Notes: generated by a model from the letters alone, not told the origin. DNA of 64,000 bases from VYFG01 sp965203365 (GCA_965203365.1 OZ241878.1:124001-188000), one strand, 5' to 3'; counted from the first letter of the stretch, positions 1-9,618 are shown. Numbers and translations: made by a program.

Positions 1-364
1 TAAGCAGCAGGAGAGCCTTGGTAGGCATCGAGGCTTGATGCTGTCCTGTATTCTTCTCAGAATGCAGCCTGAGGTAACCTTCTCCTTCGTGGTCGGCGGT
101 GTAATACGCAATTGCATTGAACTCATGGTTACCCATCACGGCAAGTGCGTTTCCAGAGTCGATCATCGCTCTCGCAATATCGATCACCTCACGCTGGTAA
201 TTGCCTCGATCGATAAAATCACCCAGGAAGATTACTTTGCGCGAAGGATGACGATAGATGCCAGATTGGTTCTCATACCCAAGCTTGGTCAGAATCGATC
301 CCAGGCTTTGGCTATGCCCGTGTATATCGCCAATGATGTTATATCCTATTACATACTTACTCAC
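1..364 (-). CDS. Metallophosphoesterase (ApaH/PrpE-like), 3' part off the window
   Basis: Calcineurin-like phosphoesterase read on the minus strand from a GTG at 364 and leaving the window at position 1, so only about 121 N-terminal residues are visible. The metal-binding motifs are clear and in order: GDIHGH near residue 13, GDFIDRG near residue 45, and GNHE near residue 75. This is the signature of the ApaH/PrpE/serine-threonine phosphatase group, which hydrolyses diadenosine tetraphosphate or phosphoproteins. No ATG start exists, which is why the gene is easy to miss; GTG gives a protein that starts just before the first motif. It lies about 150 bp downstream of the Hsp70-like gene in the same direction and may be the third gene of that cassette. 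Substrate cannot be told from this fragment. Confidence 0.85.
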   Translation of the reverse strand, partial: MSKYVIGYNIIGDIHGHSQSLGSILTKLGYENQSGIYRHPSRKVIFLGDFIDRGNYQREVIDIARAMIDSGNALAVMGNHEFNAIAYYTADHEGEGYLRLHSEKNTGQHQASMPTKALLLL

Positions 365-512
365 TTGGAAATAAGACTACTACTGTTAAATTCATACAGG
401 CATCTCCAGAACATCCAGACATAACGCTTACCTTCGCACATCTCCTCATACATTCGCTTATCAATTGATTGATCATGTCCAGTTGAATTTCCCTGACTCG
501 GTCATACGCACT

Positions 513-2003
513 CTAGGACATGAAGCCGCTACCACCACAAGCGTCACACGTCCTATGCAATCCACCCGTGCCCCCACATCGCGAGCACATCACGATGTTA
601 GATGTATTGCCAGGACTATTGGAACCGCCATCTTCAGCAGCTACGTCATCCACATCATCTTCCTTGATGATTTCGCCAATATCGAAGGGGTCAAATGATA
701 GTCCGTATGCAACGGATACCCGGTCATAATCATCTTCGCGTAGCCCGTTCGCTTCTAATTGATCTGGCTTTGGTAGCTTCATGGGTTTGACAGGGAAACC
801 GGAAAACTCCCCGTTTTTAGACAAAAATATCTCCGTATAGAAATCGCAACCAGCACCACCTCCACAAAGAAATACTGGCACACCATCCTCCCATCGTTGC
901 GAGAGTGGATACCGACGGCTCTTGGTATACCATAATAGACTATCCACCGCATTAATCACTCGCTGCATGAAGGATGAGTCATTCCGCTGGAGGGTGGCGA
1001 CATCAATCCCAAGTAGCGAAGCGAATTCTGTTTTGTTAGGGACAGGAGAAAACGGGGCAAGCTCCTTCTCTTCCTTGAGTTCTCGCCCCTCAATACGTGA
1101 CCTCACAAGAAAGCGCGTGCCCAAGCGCTCAACCGCTTTGGCGAAAATTGGAAACTTGTCCTCCCCCTCTACTTCATGGACATTAAAAATCGTTGCATCC
1201 AGCGTCCCTGCTCCCACGTCGACCAGTAAGTGCAAGTCTGACTGACGTAAGGGAGACCTGACATACCCAGTCACTTGCGCTACAAATTCCGGAAAGAGCG
1301 ATATCACCTCCCAGTGCAAATCACGCTCAGAAGCACCCAATTTCTCTTGAGTGCTGCTCTTCTGCCAAGCTTCCTTAATGCTTTGCTCAGACACTTCTCC
1401 CTCAGACGAACTTGCGAACCAAGCAGCTGCAATCATTCGCTTGTATGAAGTCGCCAGTCTTGTATCGTGATAACTACTGGTGGGCAGTCCTACATTGACC
1501 AACCAATCAATGTAATTGGCACCGTATACGCCTTTTTTGTTGTCAAATATGAAGGCTCGTACCCGTCTTAGCACTAAAGCAAGATAAATAGCAGCACTCT
1601 GAATCTCGGAGTCTTCGCAATTCCCCTCCAGCAGTGACATCTTCAAGTCTGTGTGCTGCTCGCCTAGTGGTGATTCGATCGAACAAAGACCTTCCTGGGT
1701 CGACCAAAATACCGTTGGCAGCAAGTAATCGCTCGTCTTCTCACCACGTCCTCTGAGCGGGATTGCTATCCTTAGACGCTCTTCTCCAACAACCACCTTG
1801 GTGAAAGCTGTCCCAAAATCCAAACCAATAACTAACTGCTTGTGTGGTGCAGAAGGACCAACACCAGCAAACTGCGTAGCGATGCCACTCGATCGCTCTT
1901 TTCCCGTTGCACGTACGCTACTAGCATTTTTCGCCTGGTCGGATGCCGATGTGCTGGCCACCTGCTTTTTTATCAAGCCTTTTAGGACATCTTTCAATGA
2001 CAT
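513..2003 (-). CDS. Hsp70/actin-like ATPase with C-terminal DnaJ-type Cys-rich motif
   Basis: A 496-residue protein of the Hsp70/actin ATPase fold. After a polar N-terminal 55 residues it shows the phosphate-1 motif LDFGTAFTKVV (about residue 61), the phosphate-2 motif VDVGAGTLDA (about 261) and an adenosine-type motif CGGGAGCDF late in the protein. It has no recognisable Hsp70 substrate-binding domain. Instead it ends with an acidic linker and two CxxCxG units (CSRCGGTGG and CDACGGSG) like half of a DnaJ zinc finger. It starts 13 bp after the SNF2 gene stops, so the two are surely co-transcribed. The combination of chaperone-like ATPase and DnaJ-type zinc motif in one polypeptide is unusual. 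Function is unknown; a role with the helicase in genome defence or nucleoprotein remodelling is an inference from the pairing. Confidence 0.8.
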   Translation of the reverse strand: MSLKDVLKGLIKKQVASTSASDQAKNASSVRATGKERSSGIATQFAGVGPSAPHKQLVIGLDFGTAFTKVVVGEERLRIAIPLRGRGEKTSDYLLPTVFWSTQEGLCSIESPLGEQHTDLKMSLLEGNCEDSEIQSAAIYLALVLRRVRAFIFDNKKGVYGANYIDWLVNVGLPTSSYHDTRLATSYKRMIAAAWFASSSEGEVSEQSIKEAWQKSSTQEKLGASERDLHWEVISLFPEFVAQVTGYVRSPLRQSDLHLLVDVGAGTLDATIFNVHEVEGEDKFPIFAKAVERLGTRFLVRSRIEGRELKEEKELAPFSPVPNKTEFASLLGIDVATLQRNDSSFMQRVINAVDSLLWYTKSRRYPLSQRWEDGVPVFLCGGGAGCDFYTEIFLSKNGEFSGFPVKPMKLPKPDQLEANGLREDDYDRVSVAYGLSFDPFDIGEIIKEDDVDDVAAEDGGSNSPGNTSNIVMCSRCGGTGGLHRTCDACGGSGFMS

Positions 2004-2016
2004 TTACAGTTACACC

Positions 2017-5000
2017 TTACTGGACCAGGATCGCCCCGCAGCACACCTCGGATTGCGAGGTCCGCAGCTCTGACTTCAAATTCAACTTTTCTCGTTGAAC
2101 GTTGAATCGCTCTTTGATCTTTCTGATCTGGCCTTCGGTCGGAGGAATCATTCGTGTATTCCCTGCGGAACGATACCGACTCAACAGCTCGTAGCGGGTA
2201 TTCAACTGACGATCCCGATGCCGTTCAGCTGATTCAATTTGGAACGTCACACGGTCTCCGTTCTCATTTTGTCGTTGAATCTTTTCAGCAGCATAGTCAA
2301 CGTCTAGAGCTGCAACACAACGATCCAAGGCACTGGCAAAGGACTCAACATCAAGCCCACTCGTTACCTCCAGCCAGTCTGCCCCATCAACACGAGCAAG
2401 ATTAAGCAACGACCAGGACTCGTCTCTGGACAGCAATCGGTCTGACTGAATCTCCACGGTTCGAACTGGGAGCTCCTCCTCAACCTTGATACCCGAGAAC
2501 TCCCAGCGATTGACAAAGAATGCATAAGTACCAGGCGCCATATCTCCGGATGCCTCCAAGCGGATTGCCACCAACGGATAAAACGCCTCGTTCTTCTCCC
2601 GTAGTTCTTGCCCGACGAACCTGATCAATGGATGGAACTGACTAATCGCCTCATCTCGGGACGCCGGGTCTCTGACCTTGTTTGCAAACTTGCATCGAAT
2701 ACTCTCTCCCGTCGCAAGTCGAGTCAGGCCGTGAAGTTTATGCTTGATAATGAATTCGCCAAGCGAGGCAGCCACGGTAGCGGGTAGCCTGAGATCAAAC
2801 CGATGTTCATCCGATGGCAGTTGCTTGAATTCGAAACCTTGGCAGAACTTGTCTAGGTAGTCTTTGACGTACGCAACCAAGTCTTCTTCGGTGATGCGCT
2901 TTTTGAACTGGTGTGCCGCCTGCACTTCGTCGAGAATGTAACCACCGTGCGCGATAAGATGCGATGCCTGTTTCTCTAGCTCATCCTGGTCGTGCCGGAT
3001 TCTCTCAACAGCCATCGCTGTTTGTTCAATGCGCTTCTGCTCTTGCTCTGGCGTCAACGGCTTTCGTAGCAAATCCGCTGTAAGACCCGATATCTGCTCG
3101 CCGAGAATGGCCTCCATACCGCCAAGAGCCCGCTCGAAGATACGTAATCTCGTATACAGGCGATCATGGATCCGATGATCTATAGTGTCCGCAAACAACA
3201 GATTAACGATGCTGATCTTCTTGGCCCGTTGACCGATACGATCGATACGACCTATCCGCTGCTCTATCTTCATCGGGTTCCACGGAATATCGTAGTTGAA
3301 CAGCACACGACAAAACTGAAGGTCCACGCCCTCACTCGCTACTTCAGAAGAAAGAAGGACTGTAATGTCCGGGGACTCCTTGAACCTACTGATAACTTCC
3401 TGCTTCGTCTCCTTCATGCCGCCGACCAGCACCTGGGATTTGATGCCATCTTCAAGAAGCCGCTCCGCAAGATAGGCCAGCGTTTTTCGGTAGAACGAGA
3501 ATACAATCAGCTTCTCACCACGGTTGTCCGCCAAATACCCTCTGACCGCATTGCGGAACATCTCGTACTTGCTGTCGTTCTCCCTCAGTGCCGTCAAACT
3601 GATGAGTGGCAACACGTCATTTCGAAGACGTTCGATAAGAGGCGAAATCTCCACGTCGCCACCCTCGTAACCAAAGTCTTCGTAGACCTGCTCCTCATAG
3701 CTTTCGTATTTCTCTTTCCATGCCGTTGCTGCCGCATACATACAGCTGGACACTTGTCGCTGGGGACCAGCAAGCAGAAACCCATCGTTGATATCAGATT
3801 CCCAGGCGTAGCGCCGTATCGCTTCGGTAACGAGCTGATAAAACTGCCACTCAACGCCATCTTTGTCTAACTCGACGAAACACTTCACGGGTTCGCGTAT
3901 AACACTCCACTCGGTAACCTCTGATTTTCGTGTCCGAGTAATGGCATGGCGTAGTAAATTGACTTTCTCAACTCGATTTGCCAAGCGGATACGACCCGCT
4001 TTACTTGCGAGGTATTCAGTTAGGTCTTCCGATGAAACAAGCTCATCCAATTGTCGGCTGTTCTTCAGCAAGGGATGCTGTTGCGCAAGTGAGAGCTCCT
4101 CTCGAATCTGGTCTGCATCAGTGCGGACATCCAGAACCAAGTCTCGTGCTTTCTGCAGATGTTCATTGGCTGTAATCACCCGCGGGAACACTTCTTTTAC
4201 ACTGAAAGAATCCGGATCGACCAAATTCAACAGATGAAACAGATCGTCGTCATGCAAATTGATGGGGGTTGCTGACAGCAGCACCACATTGTCCGCCACA
4301 CCTCGTAAAAGCTGTCCGAGCTTGGCAGTCTGGCTTTCAGGATTCCGTAGATAATGAGCCTCGTCGATGATAACGAGGTCTACCATAGGCTCTTCGGTAG
4401 CCTGCTCCTCGAGAAACAGAGCAAGCTTGGCATCTGCACTGGTCTTCTTATCTTCATTGCGCCAACCCGTTGGAGGACGCAAGCCCTGCATACTGCAAAC
4501 GATCCCCTTTCCATCCGGTACGTTATAACGATCCTGCTGTAGATACTTCAGCACCTCTGCCGCTCCCATTATTTCGGCATCAACACCGAAACGACTGGCC
4601 AGCTCGCTGCACCATTTTTCCCGCAACATCGCAGGACATACCACCATTAGGCGTCGTGCATCAAAACGCGCCCGCAATTCTGTCCATATTAGGCCCGCTT
4701 CGATTGTCTTACCCAAACCAACTTCATCGGCAATCAGCAAACCATTTGATGGCGAATCCAGGAAAGACAGGACTGGTTTGTACTGATACGCATAAAAGTC
4801 CGTGTTGGTGGCATCCATACTGTAGACAAGGTTAGCAAGACGACCACTCAGATGGATGTGGGTGAGATTCCTGCGAAGATCACGCACACGACCGAATCGC
4901 CCCTCAGTGATGAGAGATTCCCAGTCGGAATTATCGTCATCGATCACCTCGAGTTCGTAGTCAGGTTGAAATGTCTTCCCCTCCGGGAACGCAACCTGAT

Positions 5001-5121
5001 ATTTCAAGATGCCAGCTTGTGCACGGTGCTTCCCGGTCAATACGCCTTGCCGTCCAGGGTCACTCTTAAGGCGAACAATAGTTCCTGGTGGAAGCAAATC
5101 TTTACTCTCTGTATCTGGCAA
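2017..5121 (-). CDS. SNF2/HepA-family DNA helicase (non-RapA)
   Basis: A 1034-residue SNF2-family ATPase, first gene of the minus-strand cassette. Helicase motifs are complete: DEVGLGKTIEAG (Walker A, about 132-143), IIDEAHYL (251-258), LLSATPIN (281-288), VFSFYRKT in the second RecA domain (about 540), SSEVASEGVDLQ (591-602) and QRIGRIDRIGQ (621-631). The N-terminal 90 residues resemble a small SH3/Tudor-like domain with a GxxVRLKSDPGRQGV stretch. About 400 C-terminal residues carry no motif I recognise. It is related to, but clearly distinct from, the RapA encoded 1.5 kb away, and the layout resembles SNF2 proteins of defence islands such as DrmD of DISARM. No methyltransferase or DrmA/B partner is visible, so DISARM itself is not supported. 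Confidence 0.88.
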   Translation of the reverse strand: MPDTESKDLLPPGTIVRLKSDPGRQGVLTGKHRAQAGILKYQVAFPEGKTFQPDYELEVIDDDNSDWESLITEGRFGRVRDLRRNLTHIHLSGRLANLVYSMDATNTDFYAYQYKPVLSFLDSPSNGLLIADEVGLGKTIEAGLIWTELRARFDARRLMVVCPAMLREKWCSELASRFGVDAEIMGAAEVLKYLQQDRYNVPDGKGIVCSMQGLRPPTGWRNEDKKTSADAKLALFLEEQATEEPMVDLVIIDEAHYLRNPESQTAKLGQLLRGVADNVVLLSATPINLHDDDLFHLLNLVDPDSFSVKEVFPRVITANEHLQKARDLVLDVRTDADQIREELSLAQQHPLLKNSRQLDELVSSEDLTEYLASKAGRIRLANRVEKVNLLRHAITRTRKSEVTEWSVIREPVKCFVELDKDGVEWQFYQLVTEAIRRYAWESDINDGFLLAGPQRQVSSCMYAAATAWKEKYESYEEQVYEDFGYEGGDVEISPLIERLRNDVLPLISLTALRENDSKYEMFRNAVRGYLADNRGEKLIVFSFYRKTLAYLAERLLEDGIKSQVLVGGMKETKQEVISRFKESPDITVLLSSEVASEGVDLQFCRVLFNYDIPWNPMKIEQRIGRIDRIGQRAKKISIVNLLFADTIDHRIHDRLYTRLRIFERALGGMEAILGEQISGLTADLLRKPLTPEQEQKRIEQTAMAVERIRHDQDELEKQASHLIAHGGYILDEVQAAHQFKKRITEEDLVAYVKDYLDKFCQGFEFKQLPSDEHRFDLRLPATVAASLGEFIIKHKLHGLTRLATGESIRCKFANKVRDPASRDEAISQFHPLIRFVGQELREKNEAFYPLVAIRLEASGDMAPGTYAFFVNRWEFSGIKVEEELPVRTVEIQSDRLLSRDESWSLLNLARVDGADWLEVTSGLDVESFASALDRCVAALDVDYAAEKIQRQNENGDRVTFQIESAERHRDRQLNTRYELLSRYRSAGNTRMIPPTEGQIRKIKERFNVQREKLNLKSELRTSQSEVCCGAILVQ

Positions 5122-5284
5122 ACTTGCAGCCCTCTTTTACCTATTGTGAATCACTTATTTATGACCCCCGTGCCACTCTGAAGTGCAACACTTAGCCCCG
5201 TCGCCTGATCACTTGAGTTAGGCGGATTGCAGCGGGCCAGGTGATGGCAGACCATCTCAGTTTGCGAACAACTGGAGAACTGTC

Positions 5285-6250
5285 GTGCCAACTGGCTACC
5301 ACCCCCTGACCCTCCCGGAAAGATCGCAGATTTCCGCGCTCAAGTCCACTGGTCGCTCCCAGCGACCGATGGCTGAGCCACTCGGACGGGACGTCAGCCC
5401 GATTTCCCGAGAGCTGTCCCGCCACCGCGGACAGCGGGGCTATCGTCACCAGCAAGCACAGGGGAAGGCGACGAGCCGGCGTCGGGCCGCCTCGGCTGTG
5501 CCCTGGAAGATGACCCCGGAGCGCTGGGCAGTGGCGGAGGAGTGGTTGCGGGCAGGCTGGAGCCCGGAACCCATCTCGGGCCGGTTTCAGCAACCCGGGG
5601 AAGTGATGGCCGGCCGGGAATGGATCTACCCATAGGTGAGAGCGGACCGACCGGCGGGGGGAGACCTTTACCGGTGCCTGCGGCGCCGCGGGAAGCAGCC
5701 GAACTGGCGCGGTGGCCGACACGCGGGACATGGTCATCTTCCCGGTCGGGTGGACATCGCCGAGCGCCCGGTGGATCGGGGAGGCCAAGGGCGGATCGGG
5801 GACTGGGAACTCGACCTGATCATTGGGGGGATGCCCCGGGGAGCCTGGATTTCCTGGGTAGATCGGGCCTCGAAGTATCTGGTGCTGGTCTGGGTGGAAG
5901 GGAAGACGGCGGCGGCCGTGACCGAGGCCATTGTCCGGCGGATGGCCCCGATTCGGGACCGGGGGCACACGGGCACGGCCGACAACGGCCAGGAGTTCGC
6001 GGGGCACCGAGAGATTGTGGCAGCCTTGGGAGCCGACTTCTATTTTGCCACTCCCTACCACTCTTAGGAACGGGGCCTGAACGAGCACACCCACGGTCGG
6101 GTCCGCCAGTCCTTTCCGAAGGGAACGGACTTCCGTCAGGTAACGGCCTCTCAGGTCCAGGCGGTGGAAGAGCGGATCAACCGTCGGCCCCGGAAAGTCC
6201 TGGGGATTCGGACCCCAGAAGAGGTCTTCACCGCCGTCGCCCCGCCCTGA
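5285..6250 (+). pseudogene. IS30-family transposase with two in-frame TAG codons
   Basis: One continuous reading frame of 321 codons from ATG 5285 to TGA 6248-6250, interrupted by TAG at 5633-5635 and TAG at 6065-6067. Both stops leave the frame unchanged. The sequence fits IS30 transposases: an N-terminal helix-turn-helix region (LTLPERSQI, SPISRELSRH), GGDLYRCLRRRGK, PGRVDIAERP, the catalytic DDE signatures GDWELDLIIG and TADNGQEFAGH, then after the second stop ERGLNEHTHGRVRQSFP and RINRRPRKVLGIRTPEEVF. The second TAG replaces the tryptophan usually found in YHSWERGLNE, a one-base TGG to TAG change. The first replaces a tyrosine-type codon. Everything else is well preserved, so inactivation is probably recent. 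Confidence 0.85.
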
Positions 6251-6419
6251 AGGCGATCATTCCTCTCCCCTCCCCTCCCTTTCCAGAAGCCCGTGTTCGA
6301 CGGGCAGGGCCCCGCTCGGCCAAAACCCACCTCCACGGCCCGAGCGGGCACTGGCGTCGTGAAATCGCCTCGGTCAGACTCCCTGGCGTCGAGAGGGATG
6401 CCATCAATGGCCGAGATCA

Positions 6420-6528
6420 GCCCCTTTCAGCCCTTGGGAGGGCTGAATTTTCCGGTCGCCGCCCCGCTCCCTGCATTCGGGGGATGCCCTCATGCCGGGA
6501 GCGGGGCGAGTGTGGCACTTCAGACTGG
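6420..6528 (+). repeat. Structured IS end, copy 1 (two hairpins)
   Basis: This 3' IS segment contains a hairpin from CAGCCC / GGGCTG arms (about 6428-6445) and a stronger one from CCCCGCTCCC / GGGAGCGGGG arms (about 6462-6507), directly before the right terminal repeat. The same segment recurs at 24811-24920 on the other strand. Between copies, stem bases change in compensating pairs (an inner C-G pair in one copy is G-C in the other), which argues that the folded form matters. Possible roles are a transposase-recognition or transcription-stop structure. Confidence 0.55.
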
Positions 6529-6696
6529 AAGTGGGGTATCCAATCGCTCCTGATCAGTGAGCCAATTCGTTCCGCTCATGCAGGGTCATATCAAGCTCTC
6601 GGCAGACCGTTCAGTTGATTGAGATGGCAAGCAATCCATACCGATTTCCTGCAATATACGACTTCAGCTTCCTCCTCCACATTCACTTTCATTACC

Positions 6697-9618
6697 ATGG
6701 TTGAGTTTTTCCCTGGACAAAGATGGATCAATGATGCCCAGTTGCATATGGGGTTGGGAACGGTGCTCAGCGTTGATCAACGCACGGTCACCATTCGATT
6801 TGCCGCCACAGGCGACACCTTCAGCTATGCGAAGGAATCCGTTCCGCTGACCCGGGTGCGTTTTGATCCGGGGGATCGAATTATAACCCTGGAAGGAGCA
6901 GCCCTGGTGATTGAGGAGGCCTGCGAGCGAGATGAGTTGATGGTCTATTGGGCCCGCGATGATCAGGGCCATCTTCAGGAGGTCGAGGAAAGTGGCCTGA
7001 GCCACCAGTTGTCTTTGATCCGTCCCACCGAACGACTGTTTAACGGACAGGTGGATCGGGACTCCTGGTTCGATCTGAGGTATCAAACCCGATTGTTGTC
7101 GACTGCCATCATGACCGATCCCTTGCGCGGGCTGATCGGGGGTCGCATCAGTCTGATTCCCCACCAATTGTATATCGCCCATGAGGTGGCCAACCGCTAT
7201 GCCCCTCGTGTACTGTTGGCCGATGAAGCGGGTCTGGGCAAGACGATTGAGGCGGGCATGATCATTCACCACCAACTGGTGACCGAACGGGCTAGTCGGG
7301 TTTTGATCGTGGTGCCGGAGGATCTCGTACATCAATGGCTGGTTGAGATGCTGCGCCGTTTCAATCTTCACTTCCACATCTTTGATGCGGAGCGGATCGA
7401 ATCCCTGACCCATCGCGGGGAGTTCGATGACCTCGAAGACATACCGAAAAGCCCCGAATCCAACCCGTTTCACAGTGCGCAGCTGGTGTTGTGTAGCTTG
7501 CCGTTCCTGTGTGATGACCCCAACACCTACCGTCAGTGCTGTCAGGCCCAATGGGATATCCTAGTGCTGGATGAAGCCCATCATCTGGAGTGGTCTGAAG
7601 ACGAACCGGGATTTGAATACCAACTGATTGACCATCTCGTGCGAGACATCCCGGGAGTCCTGCTGCTCACGGCGACCCCGGAGCAACTGGGTCGTTCCAG
7701 CCACTATGCTCGGTTGCGACTGTTGGATTCTCACCGATTTCCGGATTATCAGGCGTTTCTTGCGGAAGAAGACCACTATGCCCCGGTCGCGAAGGCGGTG
7801 GAGGCGATTTTCGCGCAGGAAGGCCACCTGACCCACTTGGCTGATTTGGAAGCCGTGCAACAAAGGCTGGGGCCGGAGTTTGCCGAGGATATCGCCCTGA
7901 TGGGCAATCTGCCCGCAGAGAGTGAGTTGCGCAAGACCGCAAGGGAACGCATACTCGAAGCGCTGATGGACCGTCATGGGACTGGGCGGGTCCTGTTCCG
8001 GAATACCCGCTCCACGGTGCAGGGCTTTCCAAGGCGGGAAGTGCATCATTATCCGCTTCCCTTGCCGGAGGCGTATCGACAAGTGATACAGCAGATTGCC
8101 GACAGCACCTTGTCGGAAATGCAATTGTTGCTCTGCCCGGAACTCCTGTATCAGGCGGTATCCGACTCCCCCCCCTGGACCGACCTTGATCCCCGGGTTC
8201 CTGCCTTGGCGTCCATTTTGAAAAGGCAGCAGCCGGAAAAAGTCCTGGTGATTGCTTCGAGTGCCCATACCGTCCTGGATCTCGCTGAATGGTTACGGCG
8301 GCACCAGGGGATCAATATCGCCGTGTTTCACGAGGACATGAGTCTGGTTGAGAGAGACCGGGCCGCCAACTGGTTTGCTGACACCGTGGAGGGGGCCCAG
8401 GCGATGATCTGTTCAGAGATTGGCAGCGAAGGAAGAAACTTCCAGTTTGCCCATCATTTGATCCTGTTTGACTTACCGTTGATTCCGGATTTGCTGGAGC
8501 AGCGGATCGGCCGGCTGGATCGGATCGGGCAAGGGGAAGTGGTCCACATTCACGTGATGTTCCTGGAACAATCGGCGCAGGAAATCATGTTTCAATGGTA
8601 TCACGCCGGACTGAACGCATTCGCTCGGACCTGTGCGGTGGGACAGGCGGTATTCGTTCGGATGCACGAGGAAATCACCCGGCTGTTGCACGATCCAACG
8701 CACCCGATGGATCGGTTCGTGGAAGACAGTGCCTCCTACTGTCGTGAACTGACGGATGCGTTACAACAAGGCCGGGACCGTCTTTTGGAGTATCACTCCT
8801 GTCGCCCGGAGCAAGCGGAATCCCTACGCCAACTGGCGTTATCCCATGATCGCAAGAGTTCTTTGCAAGTCTATATGGGGACGGTTTTTGACCATTTCGG
8901 GGTGGATGCCGAAATCCATTCTGAGGGCTGTGACGCGATCAATCCGGGAACCCATATGACTGTGCCCTTGCCCGCCCTGCCGGATGAGGGGATGACCGTC
9001 ACCTATGATCGAGCCATCGCACTGGTTCGTGAAGATGTGGTCTATCTGACTTGGGATCATCCGCTGGTGACCAGTGCGATGGATGTGCTGCTCAGCGGTG
9101 AACTCGGCAATACGGCCGTGATTGCTGTCCCGGTCGATGGAGTGGATCGGGGAGTGCTTCTGCTGGAATCCATCTTTGTCCTGGAATCCGCCTCCGGTGC
9201 CAACCTGCGAAGTCATCGGTATCTTCCACCCACCACGATCCGGACTGTGATTGATCAGCACGGAAAAAGGCATGATCCATTCCCCAGCGCCCGCCCCGGG
9301 AACCTTCCCCACCAGAACTTGAAACCGGAACTGGTTCGCCAGCTGCTTCTGAAAAGAAAACCCCTGTTGAAAAAAATGGTCGATGCCAGCGAGAAGCTGG
9401 CCAGGAGTCGGGTCCCTGAGTTGCTTGAACCGGCGGTGAATACCGGTCGCCAAGTGCTGCAGCGTGAAATCTCGCGTCTAGAGGCCCTGAGGCGGGTCAA
9501 TCCCAGTGTCCGCCAAGAGGAAATCGATTATTTCAGTCAGCAACTGGAAGACCTCACCCAACGTCTCGAAACTTCGACTCTGCGTCTGGATGCCCTACGC
9601 GTCATCGTGGCCATCTGA
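6697..9618 (+). CDS. rapA: RNA polymerase-associated ATPase RapA (HepA)
   Basis: A 973-residue SWI2/SNF2 ATPase that recycles RNA polymerase by remodelling post-termination complexes. I chose ATG 6697, not the upstream ATG at 6619, because MVEFFPGQRWINDAQ... aligns with the start of E. coli RapA (MPFTLGQRWISD...), and gives the family length (968 in E. coli). The N-terminal Tudor-like domain includes GLGTVLSVDQRTVTIRF. Motifs follow: ADEAGLGKTIEAG (about 173), LVLDEAHHLEW (about 289), LLLTATPEQLG, VLFRNTRS, VIASSAHTVLDLAEW, CSEIGSEGRNFQFAHH and QRIGRLDRIGQ. The C-terminal RapA-specific region is present up to the stop. It stands alone, convergent with the VOC gene downstream. Confidence 0.95.
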   Translation: MVEFFPGQRWINDAQLHMGLGTVLSVDQRTVTIRFAATGDTFSYAKESVPLTRVRFDPGDRIITLEGAALVIEEACERDELMVYWARDDQGHLQEVEESGLSHQLSLIRPTERLFNGQVDRDSWFDLRYQTRLLSTAIMTDPLRGLIGGRISLIPHQLYIAHEVANRYAPRVLLADEAGLGKTIEAGMIIHHQLVTERASRVLIVVPEDLVHQWLVEMLRRFNLHFHIFDAERIESLTHRGEFDDLEDIPKSPESNPFHSAQLVLCSLPFLCDDPNTYRQCCQAQWDILVLDEAHHLEWSEDEPGFEYQLIDHLVRDIPGVLLLTATPEQLGRSSHYARLRLLDSHRFPDYQAFLAEEDHYAPVAKAVEAIFAQEGHLTHLADLEAVQQRLGPEFAEDIALMGNLPAESELRKTARERILEALMDRHGTGRVLFRNTRSTVQGFPRREVHHYPLPLPEAYRQVIQQIADSTLSEMQLLLCPELLYQAVSDSPPWTDLDPRVPALASILKRQQPEKVLVIASSAHTVLDLAEWLRRHQGINIAVFHEDMSLVERDRAANWFADTVEGAQAMICSEIGSEGRNFQFAHHLILFDLPLIPDLLEQRIGRLDRIGQGEVVHIHVMFLEQSAQEIMFQWYHAGLNAFARTCAVGQAVFVRMHEEITRLLHDPTHPMDRFVEDSASYCRELTDALQQGRDRLLEYHSCRPEQAESLRQLALSHDRKSSLQVYMGTVFDHFGVDAEIHSEGCDAINPGTHMTVPLPALPDEGMTVTYDRAIALVREDVVYLTWDHPLVTSAMDVLLSGELGNTAVIAVPVDGVDRGVLLLESIFVLESASGANLRSHRYLPPTTIRTVIDQHGKRHDPFPSARPGNLPHQNLKPELVRQLLLKRKPLLKKMVDASEKLARSRVPELLEPAVNTGRQVLQREISRLEALRRVNPSVRQEEIDYFSQQLEDLTQRLETSTLRLDALRVIVAI

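Larger units (their letters stand above)
5173..6528 (+). mobile_element. Degenerate IS30-family insertion sequence
   Basis: An element of about 1.36 kb bounded by imperfect terminal inverted repeats. The left repeat is at 5173-5192 and the right at 6509-6528; the left, reverse-complemented, matches the right at 18 of 20 positions. The interior holds a transposase with two nonsense codons, so the element is dead. The 3' portion after the transposase stop (6251-6508) is long for an IS30 element and holds two hairpins. A second fragment of the same end occurs at 24811-24920 in reverse orientation. I could not define a target-site duplication with confidence. It separates two SNF2-family genes and may mark the edge of an acquired cassette at 1-5.1 kb. 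Confidence 0.7.

Noticed and set aside
1..5121. DISARM system
   Set aside because: A SNF2 protein is present, but no methyltransferase, DrmA, DrmB or DrmC is seen.
5542..6618. 358-residue plus-strand frame across the IS30 element
   Set aside because: It is out of phase with the transposase motifs and gives a low-complexity sequence.
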